Shown piece by piece: positions 47,275 to 58,600 of a DNA stretch of 64,000 nt; the stretch's first letter is position 1, and the number at the start of each line of letters is the position of its first letter. The notes under the pieces are model-generated. The model searched no databases. It had not been told where the DNA came from and saw only the letters and a list, made by a program, of their open reading frames with translations. Location: positions 1,789,700 through 1,853,699 of the forward strand of contig JAJEKV010000074.1 of assembly GCA_021234155.1 (NCBI GenBank), read 5' to 3'. A program made the position numbers and the translations under genes. Source of the stretch: Isoetes taiwanensis (taxonomy: Eukaryota > Streptophyta > Lycopodiopsida > Isoetales > Isoetaceae).

Positions 47275-49666
47275 ATGAAGACTTTGGCCCTGTTTTTGTT
47301 TTTCTCCCTGTGTTCTCTTGCAGATCAACAGAGTACCATTACCCTAGGATCCACACTTCGCGCCTCCGACAAGACCCCCTGGAAATCGGCCTCTGCCACT
47401 TTTGCCTTGGGATTTCTCCCTCAGAAAAACGATTCCTATATTTTAGCAATTTGGTACTATAAACTCAGTCCCATCACTGTTGTCTGGAGCCCAAGATCCA
47501 GCGGGTCGCTTGCAGATTTTGCTTTAGGCAAGCAAGCCACTGTTACCCTCTCCAATGCTGGCGATTTAGTTCTTTCTGATGGTGCCACTACATTATGGAG
47601 CACAAGAACTGCATCCACTGGTGTTACTGGAGCTTCTTTGACAGATTCAGGTAATTTTGTCCTCTTCAATAGCAGCGTTGGCATCATATGGGAAAGTTTC
47701 AGCTTTCCAACCCACACTTTGTTGCCGGATCAGCAGTTATCTGCTGGCGCTTTGGCAACTGGCAACTACCGTCTAGAGTTTTCGAATCATCAACTGGTGC
47801 TTAATTACACGCGTTCAGCAGTACCAGCGGATGAATCCTTCACTGAGCTATACTGGCAGAAAGTGTTTAATTTCCAACCATATCTGAGTTTGAATACTTC
47901 AGGGTGCCTGGCAGCTAACGACGATCTGGGAAATGATTCTGCAATTGCATGCACATATGATTATCTATCTGCAAATATCACCAGGAGACTCTCCTTGGAT
48001 TCTGACGGAAATGCTCGAATTTATTCTCTGGATTTGAGCTCAAACTCTTGGGTTGTAGTCTGGCAGGCAGTGGGGGAAGAATGTTCGATAAATGAAAGAT
48101 GCGGTACTAATGCCATATGTGTCTACCTTCCTGAGCCTACTTGCATTTGCGCTCCAGGGTTTCGAATGCAAAATGAGAGCTGCATTGCAGAAATTCCAGT
48201 AGGATGTGCTTCAAACGTGTCATCTGATAAGATCAAGCTCATTCCTTTGTACCACACGGACTTTAGATTGAATGACTTGCTGGAACAACCAACATTAACA
48301 TCTATGGAAAAATGCAAGAGACTTTGTATGGATGATTGCAAGTGTCTTGTTGCTGTATATTCCATTGTTGGCGACCAACTATGCTATCTGAAATCTAAGC
48401 TTGCCAATGGCCAACAATTGACAAGCACTCATTTTGTATCTTTTCTGAAGGTCATTGCAAATGCTACATTTGATGAACGCTATCAGTTGCCACAAAATAT
48501 GACGTCCCATGTTACAATTTCTCCTTCCATAAAGGAAATATCTGTAGAGGTATTAAGAAGGAAAACATCGATTCTGCTAGGCCCACTTTCAGCAGCGTTG
48601 GCTGTGGCTGTAGTGGAATTCTGTTGTCTGGTGCTTGGAGCTTGTGTTATATGGATGAGGTCTCAAAGAGGGCAGTGCTAGAAACTGAATGGATTAGCAG
48701 CATGCCCATGAGATTTTCCTATGAGCAGCTGAAAATTGCCACTCAGAATTTCCGCAAGGAAAGAATTGGAGCAGGTGGGTTCGGGCAAGTATACAAGGGC
48801 GTTCTCGCAGATAATACAGTGGCTGCTATCAAAAGCTAGAGCTAGCCAATCATGGCGAACAGCAGTTCAAAGCAGAAGTCACAACCATGGGCAAGATTCA
48901 CCACATCAACCTAGTCCGGCTGCTAGGTTATTGTTCAGAAGGTCCACACAGGCTGCTCGTTCATCAATACATAACCAATGGATCCCTAGATAAGTTCCTG
49001 TTTTCCAAAAATTGGGATCAAACATGCAACTGGAATGTAAGATTTGGTATTGCAGTGGGCATAGCAAGAGGAATCACATATTTACATGAAGAATGTCAAG
49101 AATGCATACTCCATCTAGACATCAAGCCACAGAACGTGCTGCTGGACGAGAATTTCCAGCCCAAAATTTGCGATTTTGGGATGGCGAAATTGATAAGCAG
49201 GGAAATAGTGGCATCCATGTCCGCCATTAGAGGCACTAGAGGCTATTTAGCACCGGAATGGATGAGCCATCATCCTATTACTGCCAAGGCTGATGTTTAC
49301 AGCTATGGAATGCTGCTGCTGGAAATTCTGAGCGGAAGGCCCAATTGCTTGACAACAAGCTCTCTCATGAAAACAAATCAATGGTATTTTCCGGGATGGG
49401 CTGCAAAGAAGTTTGAAGATGGTGATCTTGAAGCAATGGCAGATCCTAGGCTGGGCACAGACATCGATTGGGATCAATTTATGAAAGCAGTGAAGGTTTC
49501 ATTTTGGTGCATCCAATTAGATCCAGCAAGCAGGTTTGAAATGAGCAAGGTAGTGCAAATGTTAGAAGGAAGCTTAGAGGTTCATTCTCCCCCACCAGCT
49601 ATTGATATATTGTCAACCTCCACCTCATCATCCATAGCCATGTCATCATATGACGTGGCAGTCTAA
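47275..49666 (+). pseudogene. G-type lectin S-receptor-like Ser/Thr kinase, two 1-base frameshifts
   Basis: An intronless reading of about 797 codons. Residues 1-18 are a signal peptide (MKTLALFLFFSLCSLADQ), about 25-140 a bulb-type lectin domain, about 270-304 an EGF-like region (CSINERCGTNAIC), about 311-395 a PAN/apple domain with paired cysteines, and about 433-461 the membrane segment. The kinase follows: GAGGFGQVYKG loop, HLDIKPQNVLLD catalytic loop, CDFG and GYLAPEW. Such kinases sit in the plasma membrane and sense extracellular ligands. Compared with its inverted copy at 60.6-60.8 kb, one base is missing in an A-run near 48665 and another near 48833, at the conserved VAAIKK lysines. 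The frame is broken twice and then restored. Either a young pseudogene or homopolymer sequencing errors in a functional gene. Confidence 0.85.
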
Positions 49667-49697
49667 TCTAGAGAGTCGCATAAGTTCATGAAGAGTC

Positions 49698-49817
49698 GTG
49701 TCTGTTATGCATATAAGCTACAGTTGGAGCTTGTCCAACCAAGTTTTCTATATTGAAATATACCATCTGCATTTAGTTATCTTCTGTTCTTTCTATAATT
49801 TATCATGGTATCAGAGC
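49698..49817 (+). mobile_element. Putative LTR end and tRNA-iMet primer-binding site
   Basis: TGGTATCAGAGCC at 49805-49817 is identical to the primer-binding site of the Copia element on the other side (60260-60272, minus). It follows a segment 49698-49804 that begins TGTCTGTT and ends TTTATCA, a possible short 5' LTR of 107 bp. It starts 32 bp after the kinase stop. I could not find a matching 3' LTR, so the LTR limits are uncertain. Confidence 0.55.
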
Positions 49818-49840
49818 CTGCGTGATCCTGGGACGCAGGG

Positions 49841-52277
49841 ATGAAGGAGGAAGTAAGAGCGTGGGACGCAAGGATGAAGGAGGAAGTCGGAGAGCCTCCT
49901 CCTAATTTGATGCAATTAAGAAAGAAGAGGGGACTTCCATTCACGACCGCATTGAAGAAAAGGGTTAAGGAAGTTAGATTAAAAGCCACGGCTTGCCTGA
50001 CTGCATGCTTCTCTATTGAAGCAGTTATTCTTGAAGAAGATGGGATTTTGGCTCATTTCTCTGCTACAAAAGAGGATAACCCCAAGAATGAAGCATACAT
50101 GGCCCAATTCGAAGCCCTTTGCCAAAATTATGTGGAAGAAAACGGAAGGGCCATTGCCATTGCAGCAGATTCTGCAAATGCCATCGAAAAGGTTGCAGAA
50201 GACTTAAAAGCCAAATCTGGCTTTGATGAAGTCGTTGTTGTGTCTCACATGGCTGAGCAGGTTGATAATCCTCTTAGGGCTGCGAGAAATTTGGATGGGG
50301 CCATGATGCAGAATGGCCAAGAATTCTATGAGGAGATGCGGTTGGAGTTCTTTAAAGGGGCTGTTATGGCAGAAGAATCAAGAGGCAAATCTGCCCATGA
50401 CAGAGTCGGAATTGCAGCACATGCCGATTTTGTTGGGCGTTCATGGAATTGCCAGAGGATCCGTGGCCACACAAGAGATGGCTGGAGTTGGGAGTGCAGA
50501 TAACCCACAATCCTCTGATGCCGTCGTGAACCAGCCCTATCAAGCAACAGTTTCATTGGAGACAGAAGAAACCATTTCGTTAAAGATGAAAAGGGCTTTA
50601 ATAAATTATGAGAAGGTAGGCAAAGGTGCTGCAGAAGACCCTTTCCTTAAGGACCCAGAGGAGGTCGGATTTGAAGCCCACATATCGCCCAGATTGCAGT
50701 AGATTTCGTCACTAAAGCAGAAGAGCAATTTAGAGCCAAATGCAGTATGGAAAGTGGCTCCTTGCAGGAAATTTCTTGCATTGATGGGGCCCTGATGCAA
50801 GACACTGCCCTGATACAAGACCTTGCAGATACCGAGTACCAAGGCAAGGGCCATGCATTCTCAGAAAGTGGGTTGTTACATAGAGCCCATGGAACTCTTT
50901 TGGCAGAGCGAAGCATACCCCATGCTAATATGGGGATTGGAAGCGAGGCAGTGATTGGGATATGCAACTCAAAGGATGCTGTCACAGAGGTTGTACGCTC
51001 TGCGGATCTTGTTTCATATGCTGCAGAAGAACGTGGCTCTCACACTGGCTTAGCCATGTCTAATAAGGCAGGTATGATTCCCTTGCAGATGGAGCTGGGA
51101 GGGAAGGACGTGTGTATTGTTCTTGAAGATGCTGATCTTGAACTTGCAGTAGCAAACATCATCAAGGGTGGCTTCTCATATAGTGGCCAGCGTTGTACTG
51201 CAGTGAAGATTATTCTGGCAATGGAGTCCATTGCTGATTCTCTGGTAACCAAGGTTAGTGCAAAGCTTGCGAAGATGAGCGTTGGACCACCAGAAAAAGA
51301 CAGTGACATCACTCTAGTTGTCTGTGAAGCCTCGGCAAATTTCATTGAAGGGCTTATGCAGGATGCAAAGCAAAAGGGAGCAAAGTTTTGCCAAGAGTGG
51401 AGAAGAGAAGGCAATCTGATTTGGCCTGTGCTTATTGATCATGTCACTGCTGAAATGAGGATTGCGTGGGAAATCAAAGAACCAACAGCACACCGCAAAG
51501 CTATCAGATAAGGTGATGGCTGAGCTGAGAAGAAAGGTTGCCGTCTTGAAAGATGTTGGTGGTGACTTATCTGCACTCCAATACCTAGTCTCTACTGGCT
51601 ATAAAGGTCTTCTACCCGATACAACAATAGGCCCTCGTAATATTTCTCTGTTTGTATTGGATAGCAGGACTGCAAAAGGAGAGAAGGGAATGACTCAACA
51701 GGAGTACAACAGTTTTTTTAGTAGCTGCATAGGCTTAACAACTCAGAAGCTCTTTACTATTGTCATCATATGCCCCCCAGGAGAGCCTCATATGCATGCT
51801 TTGGTGGCTTCATACGACTTGGAATGCCTAAAGGTCGTTAGGGAAGGCTCTCCTCTCTTTGAGACAAAGGATACTGATTTGAGGATGCAGTATAAAAGCG
51901 CTTGTATAATCTTCATAATGATATCCCTTGTGCCAGATGACGACTATGAGGTAGCTAAGAGCAATAGGGCATCGGATAAAGGTGCATGGCAGTGTTTTCT
52001 TTTGGATGAACCCAACTTGAAAAATGTCTTCTACAAAGCAGATGATGAGGATGAAGCAAATGAAAGCGAGGAATTTGATGTTCCTAACCTCTACCGGAAA
52101 GACATCACTCTGGAATTGCTGACAAAAGAAAAGGGACCCTTGAATAAACATGGGTTTGCAATCAATCTGGCAAGCTATCTTGTTGAGGCATTTGCACCAC
52201 TTGATACCACTTGTTGTGAATTGCATGTTGGAGGGTATATTGGTAGAGAGGCCCCAAGACATCAAGAAGATGTTTAA
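49841..52277 (+). pseudogene. Interior of the non-gag-pol element: long chimeric open frames
   Basis: Three large frames (49841-50503, 50747-51511, 51462-52277) follow the primer-binding site and cover 2.4 kb with few gaps. None contains gag, protease, integrase or RT motifs. The first begins with a short duplicated GACGCA(A/G)GGATGAAGGAGG unit and has an AIEKVAEDLKAK-type helical region. The second includes a clear GAPN piece. The third (LVPDDDYEVAK, KADDEDEANESEEFD, KHGFAINLASYLVEAF) is unassigned. This looks like a retroelement filled with captured host coding sequence. Confidence 0.5.
51047..51475 (+). pseudogene. Captured GAPN (NADP-dependent non-phosphorylating GAPDH) fragment
   Basis: About 143 residues match the catalytic core of plant GAPN/ALDH11: KAGMIPLQMELGGKD (with the general-base Glu of ELGG), VLEDADLELAVANIIKGG, FSYSGQRCTAVK (with the nucleophile Cys), VGPPEKDSDIT, SANFIEGLMQDAKQKGA, REGNLIWPVLIDHV and MRIAWE. 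The cytosolic enzyme oxidises glyceraldehyde-3-phosphate to 3-phosphoglycerate, making NADPH. Here the Rossmann N-terminus and the C-terminus are absent and unrelated sequence is fused on both sides. No introns interrupt it, which suggests capture as cDNA (inferred). Confidence 0.85.
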
Positions 52278-53151
52278 GTTTACAATCCATGACGCAGTCC
52301 AGTGGATTTCCTTGAAGTGTTTTTCGAAAAGGTACTAGCCACTACACTGGTTGGGGTCCTGTCAAAGATAAAACCCATTGGCTTTGGTACCTTACAAAGG
52401 GCGTATGTAATACTAGTTCACAAAAGCCTCGAAAGTGCAACTCTAGAATGTTCAAAAGCAATGCAACCCCGAGGAGAAGGCCTAAAATGCTAGAGCGGGA
52501 ACGTGAGACCATGGAGAAAAAATTTGGCGTCCATGCTTGATAACATTCCAATGGTAATGTCCGCCTTGGGGGTAATGATCAATGCGGCGATTGCCGATAG
52601 CGCCCGGGATGATCATGCAAGCTCAGATGCAACCACCGAGGTTAGGAATCAAACCCCCCGTGGTAGCTTTCATAGAAGAGAGACGGTCCGAACTTTAGCG
52701 GTGGCGTTCATGCTTCACCCGAGTAAGCATCCGGAGTGAAGTAGACGCTCACGAATGCCGCGGATGGCGGCCGACGATGAAAGGTAATTCACGCCAGCGC
52801 GATATATGTAGCTTATTTATGAAGGATAAAACGCGCTTGGCGTGTATTGCGAGAACACTTTTGCATGGCTAACTCTTTGTTTTCCATGGTTCGGGCTCCA
52901 CCGCTTGTGACAAAATCATTGTCTTCGACCGAATGGTGTCCTCGCGTAAAACGTTTCCTAAGAAGCTTATTAACGGGGATGACTTGAGCAAGTCCCTCTA
53001 GAATCGAATACTAAGTGGATCTATCCTCGCCCACACTTAGAAGATATGATGAATGAGCCGTTCGATTGTTTGAGTTGCCATCCGGTCCTCAATGGAACTT
53101 AGAAATGTTGATGAAGTACTTAGGGTGTTACCAGGCATGAATTGAGACTTT
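52278..53151. other. No gene recognised
   Basis: A CpG-richer stretch (about 52480-53110) has short, unassignable frames. It may be more captured or degraded sequence of the same composite element. Confidence 0.35.
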
Positions 53152-53502
53152 GTGACGATTTGGGACCAAAGTAAGTGTATAAAGTTTCCACATCCAAGAG
53201 ATCCGGATGGCAAACCGGTCTTCGTGAAACATCTTGGTACTATGATGGATCAGTTTGGCATTCAAAAGAAAGAGGACATCATAATAGTAGATGATGATGC
53301 TCTTAAGTGCTTTTATAATCAAGGTCAGGTTCTAAATCCACCAACTTATACTCCACAAGATTACTCAACAGATGAGTTTCTAGTACTATTCATGTCCATC
53401 ATGAGTGGCTTGGCTTCTGGTAAAACAGTATCAGATGTTGTCAAAACGCATCCAGAACTAGATCGGACTAAGGAGATGGGTCCCTATCTTGAGAAGGACT
53501 AG
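53152..53502 (+). pseudogene. HAD / NIF-like phosphatase C-terminal fragment
   Basis: The frame contains IWDQSKC, FVKHLGTM and then EDIIIVDDDALKCFYNQ, followed by an acidic DEFLVLFMSIMSGL segment and VSDVVKTHPELDRTKE. The DD motif with an upstream lysine and the closing helices resemble the C-terminal half of FCP1/NIF-type HAD phosphatases, which dephosphorylate serine residues. The catalytic DxDxT N-terminal half is missing, so this is a fragment. It lies in the same region as the captured GAPN piece. Confidence 0.5.
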
Positions 53503-54392
53503 TCCCTCCATGATGTAATCTTCATATCAAGTGAATACAATGTAAAAAGTGTTCTCTATATATTGATGTGTTGTTATCTACAAATGCTATTGAAACACCA
53601 CATTCTTCTCACTAAAACAAGAAAATGTTAAACCACCCACTACTACAATGCAAAAATTTGCAACAATGCAAAACAACATGTCACATAACAAAACACTATA
53701 TTGAGAAAAGGGTATGCAAAAGTGGCATGCTTTTGGAACAGACATAAATCCAATTTAAATGAATGATGGTTGATTCCCAATCCAATGTGCAGCCTTGCAA
53801 ATTAGGATTGCCCAGTTCGCATCTTTTCAATAGCCTTTTTGAGCAATTCTTTCCTAACCGATCTTCTTTTTAAATCTTTGGCATGAAACGTTTAAAAGCA
53901 ATTAAGATGCAAGCCCTAAAGTCTACCAATTCAAACTCTAAAAGCAATTAAGATGCAAGCCCTAGGGTCCACCAATTCAAACTCTACTCAAAATAACTAA
54001 CTAATAGCTAAGTAACCTAGGCATTGGTTTACGATATCAAATGTTAATACCTTTATTTCTAAGAAAATATCATCAAAATGTTAACACCAACAACTACAAG
54101 AAGCCTCTTGGATGCATATATGGAAAAATAAAAGAGTATGAATTAACTTGCAAATATTCCTCTTTACTTGACTCATTTTTTTGAGCCTAGGGATGTCGGA
54201 AAGAGAAATGTTAAATTTCTTGTACACTTAATAAAGTTCATTGTAATGTACAGTAATATGACCCACTTGTTTATTAGGAAGGACGTGGAACAATGAAAGA
54301 AAGAAACACAATGCCCGAAAGCAAATCCTTAATATATTTGCAATCTAAAACTTCCTAAAATGAAGTTTAGCACATTGTTCTTCAAACTACAG
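53503..54392. other. Gene-free stretch
   Basis: AT-rich, no coding signal. A tandem pair around AAAAGCAATTAAGATGCAAG lies at about 53893-53990. Confidence 0.5.
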
Positions 54393-54958
54393 TTAGGCAG
54401 CTGGTGGGGGGGAATGAACCTCTAAGCTTCCTTCTAACATTTGCACCACCTTGCTCATTTCAAACCTGCTTGCTGGATCTAATTGGATGCACCAAAATGA
54501 AACCTTCACTGCTTTCACAAATTGATCCCAATCGATCTCTGTGCCCAGCCTAGGATCTGCCATTGCTTCAAGATCACCATCTTCAAGCTTCTTTGCAGCC
54601 CATCCTGGAAAATACCATTGATTTGTTTTCATGAGAGAGCTTGTTGTCAAGCAATTGGGCCTTCCGCTCAGAATTTCCAGCAGCAGCATTCCATAGCTGT
54701 AAACATCAGCCTTGGCAGTAATAGGATGATGGCTCATCCATTCCGGTGCTAAATAGCCTCTAGTGCCTCTAATGGCAGACATGGATGCCACCATTTCCCT
54801 GCTTATCAATTTCGCCATCCCAAAATCGCAAATTTTGGGCTGGAAATTCTCGTCCAGCAGCACGTTCTGTGGCTTAATGTCAAGATGGAGTATGCATTCT
54901 TGACATTCTTCATGTAAATATGTGATTCCTCTTGCTATGCCCACTGCAATACCAAATC

Positions 54959-55590
54959 GTAATAAACAGAAGGTTCAGATTACTGTAAATTTTGCCTTAA
55001 ATTATAGAACGCAATTTCTCCGCCGCTATCGCACGCCGTGGCGCTTATTCCCTGTTTGCTCTGCGCAGCTGCCCTAATGCTTGCAAGGAAGGTCTTCCCC
55101 GTTTAACTTCGGCAGGATGTTAGGATGCGGGGAGTCCATCGCGACGGCGAGAAATTTCCATAGCAGCCCGGATCGAGCCGTGCCGCCGCTAAGGTGAGTC
55201 AAAAAACAGAGCTAAATCTTCAGTTTGTTAATCTTCAGAGTTAATCTTCAATCAAAACAGAGTTAATCGTCAGAGTTAATCTTTGAAACACTCCGATTGA
55301 AAGGGCCAGACCTCTATAGCTGAATCCCTCAAGAACCCCATAGCTGGATCTCGCAAGACCGCCATAGCCGCAGTTAAAAATCTGATTTTTCATGATACGT
55401 GGCGTAATCTGAACCTTCTGTTTATTACGTCCCGTAATTCACCGGCGGAGCGCATCACGCCCTCATTAGGGTTTACCGGCTGCCGCCGCCCATTCTGGCG
55501 GCTTCCGCCGCTCGTCGCCGGCCCCTCGGCGCGGCCGCGGGCGAAAGCCCTACTGGCGTAATGCAAAGACCCCGGTGAATTACGTAGTCC
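54959..55590. mobile_element. 632-bp insertion with internal 25-bp perfect inverted repeat
   Basis: Alignment with the intact kinase shows ACCAAATC joined directly to TTACATTCCA, so 54959-55590 is inserted. 54959-54983 and 55403-55427 are perfect reverse complements (core AACAGAAGGTTCAGA). A second short pair, GTAATTCACCGG and CCGGTGAATTAC, lies near 55434 and 55572. The interior is GC- and CpG-rich. No target duplication or ORF is seen, so the class is unknown. Confidence 0.7.
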
Positions 55591-55635
55591 TTACATTCCA
55601 GTTGCATGTTTGATCCCAATTTTTGGAAAACAGAA

Positions 55636-58600
55636 TCTCAATAAACAGTTATATTAGGATAGCAAAAGAGAGATGGCAGATATATTCATATAAGATGGTT
55701 ACAGCAGAAATATATTGTCCCGGAGGACACGACTCTTGGACTGGACGTGACTCCTACGGACGCCTATTGTGACACGTCAGCATCCAAAGCTGACTCAGCA
55801 TTCCATTATGTTAACACTCCCACTCAGCTTGGATGCAGTAACTTTCTTTCCATGTCCAAGATCCTCATAAGTTCTCGATCTCTCTGAAACTTGTCACAGG
55901 ATGGAGCTTTGGTCAGGATATCAGCTATCATGTCTTCAGTAGGGCAGTACTTCAAACTAAGCACTCCATTTAGCACCTGTTCTCTGATAAAATGGAATCT
56001 AGTTTCTATATGTCGCGTTCTGCCCTGATATTTTGCTGAAGATGCTAAAGCAACTGCACTATTGTTATCACAAAATATAACAGTTACTCCCACTTGCTCT
56101 AGCATAACTCCTGCCAACAACTGGCGCAGCCAAATAGCTTCTTGAGCTGCTGCACATGCTGCTATATACTCGGCTTCATCTTGGACAAGGCCACAATTGG
56201 TTGTCTCTTGCTTTTCCATGAAATCATGCATCCACCAAGCATGAAAACGAAACCAGAAGTTGATTTCCTTGTGTCAATCTCTCCAGCCCAGTCTGAATCT
56301 GTGTATCCGACCAGCTTAAAATCCTTTGAGTCTACTTTCTGATATACCAAGGCAGAAGTCTTTGTCCCTTGCACATATCTCATGATTCGTTTAACTGCAA
56401 TCCAATGTTGCTTTCCTGGATTCTCCATGAATTGACTTGCAACTCCCACTGCATATGATAAATCTGCTCTTGTACAAACTGCTAAGTATATCAGGCATCC
56501 TACTGCATGACGATATGGAATCTCTTGCATTTCAAACTGTTCATCCTCACTGTTTGGAGCCATGTCTGCAGTAAGCTTTACACTGACATCCATTGGAGTA
56601 TTGACTGGTTTACAATCTTCCATCTGAAACCTCCTCAGTACTTCTTCAACATACTTGGTCTGCTCCAATTTCAGCCAGCCTTGTTCCCTGTTTCTAGTAA
56701 TTTGAATTCCTAGACAGTAATGGATTTCGCCAAGGTCTACCATCTCAAACTCACTTGCAAGTTGTTTCTTCACTTGTTCCAAGAATACTAGGTTGTTGGA
56801 CACCAATATGCAGTCATCTACATATAGTGCCACTATCACAAAGAACTCTCCCACTGATTTTACATACACATTTCCATCTGCTTCTGTATTATGGAACCCA
56901 AGAGTGTGAAGGTATCCATTGATGCGATCATACCAAGCCTTGGGAGACTGTTTGAGCCCATAAAGAGCTTTCTTCAGTTTGCATACCTTAGATTCCTTCC
57001 CCTTAATCTCATAACCGTGAGGTTGTGAGATAAAAATCTCTTCTTGTAAGTCGCCATGAAGGAAAGCTGTTCGGACGTCCATTTGATGAACTTCCAAGTC
57101 TAACTGAGCTGCCATGGCTAAAAGAATGCGAATCGAAGATATTCTTACCACGGGTGAGAAAGTTTCAGTAAAGTCTACTCCAGCAACTTGGGAGAACCCG
57201 CGGGCCACGAAACGTGCTTTGAATCGATCAATCTGTCCTGCCGCATTCTTCTTCACCTTGAAGATCCATTTGGTGCTGACTAGCTGGCGCCCAGGTGGTA
57301 GGGAAGTAAGTTCCCAAGTGTGGTTCTTCAAAAGTGAATCATACTCGGAATCCATGGCTTGCTTCCATTCTGCTGCGTATGGCCCAGAAAGAGCATCTTG
57401 CACTGTTGCAGGTTCCTCGGGATTGGAATAAGCTGCAGCAAAGTAACCTCTTGGTGTCTTACCATGAGATTTGGATGTCTCAAGTGCATCCATGGCCTTT
57501 TGACTTAGAAAACTAGTGCGACCAGATTTGGTCACACCCCAAGAAGGACGATTGTTGATTGTGATATCCACCTTCTTGCCTTTATGTACCCTGGCATATG
57601 TAACTGGGGACCTGCGGGACTGAAAACCAGGAATGTCTTCAATGTCTTGAACTTCAGGAACATTGATGGGAGGATCTTCATTTATGGGAGGAACAATGTT
57701 AATGGACTCTTCAACGGCTGTGGCATCAGGAGAATGGGATCCACTTGATGAGGCTTGATGTATAGAGGAGGTTGGTGCATCTGTCACGCACCACTCATCT
57801 AAGATATCAAAATCAAGAACACTTCTACTGATGTTGATGTTGGGCAGCCCTCCATAGTATAAGTCCTCATTAAAAGTCACATCACGGCTGACCAGTACTC
57901 TGTGGGATTCAAGATTATAGAGACGATAGGCTTTAGTTTCTGTACAATAGCCAATCAGCACGCATTTAATACTCTTCCAATCTAGCTTCTTTCGCCTTTC
58001 ATCTGGAATGTGAGCATAAGCCATGCAGCCAAAAGTTCGAAGATGCTTCAATGCCGGTCTCTTGCCAGTCCACAGTTCAAAAGGAGTCTTCGCAACTATT
58101 GCAGCAGTAGGCAACCTGTTCCTGAGATATGCTGCAGTTATTATGGCTTCACCCCAGAAAGAATTCGGCATTCCAGCATACTTGAGCATGGTCCTAGCAC
58201 ACTCTACTAAAGTTCTATTCATGCGCTCGGCTACTCCATTCTGTTGCGGGGTGTATGGAGCAGTTACTTGATGAACAATTCCATGCTCTTGGCAGTACCT
58301 CTGAAACTCCAACGACGAGTACTCACCACCATTATCACTTCTTAACATCTTGATTCTCCTCCCTGTTTGATTCTCGACTTGCCGTTTGAATTCTATAAAC
58401 ATGCCAAATACTTCAGATTTTCTAGCAAGCAGTCTTACTGTTACAAATCTGGAGAAGTCATCGATAAAGGTGAGCATGTAGCGTTTCTTTCCAGCGGTCA
58501 TTGTTTGCATGGGGCCACACACATCCGTGTGTATGATTTCCAACAAATTTGATGCTCTATTACTCTCTCCCACTGGAAATGGCCGTCTGGTCTGCTTGCC

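Noticed and set aside
49841-50503. gag protein of the element with the primer-binding site at 49805
   Set aside because: No CCHC knuckle, no capsid-like motif and no pol follows. The assignment to gag would rest on position alone.
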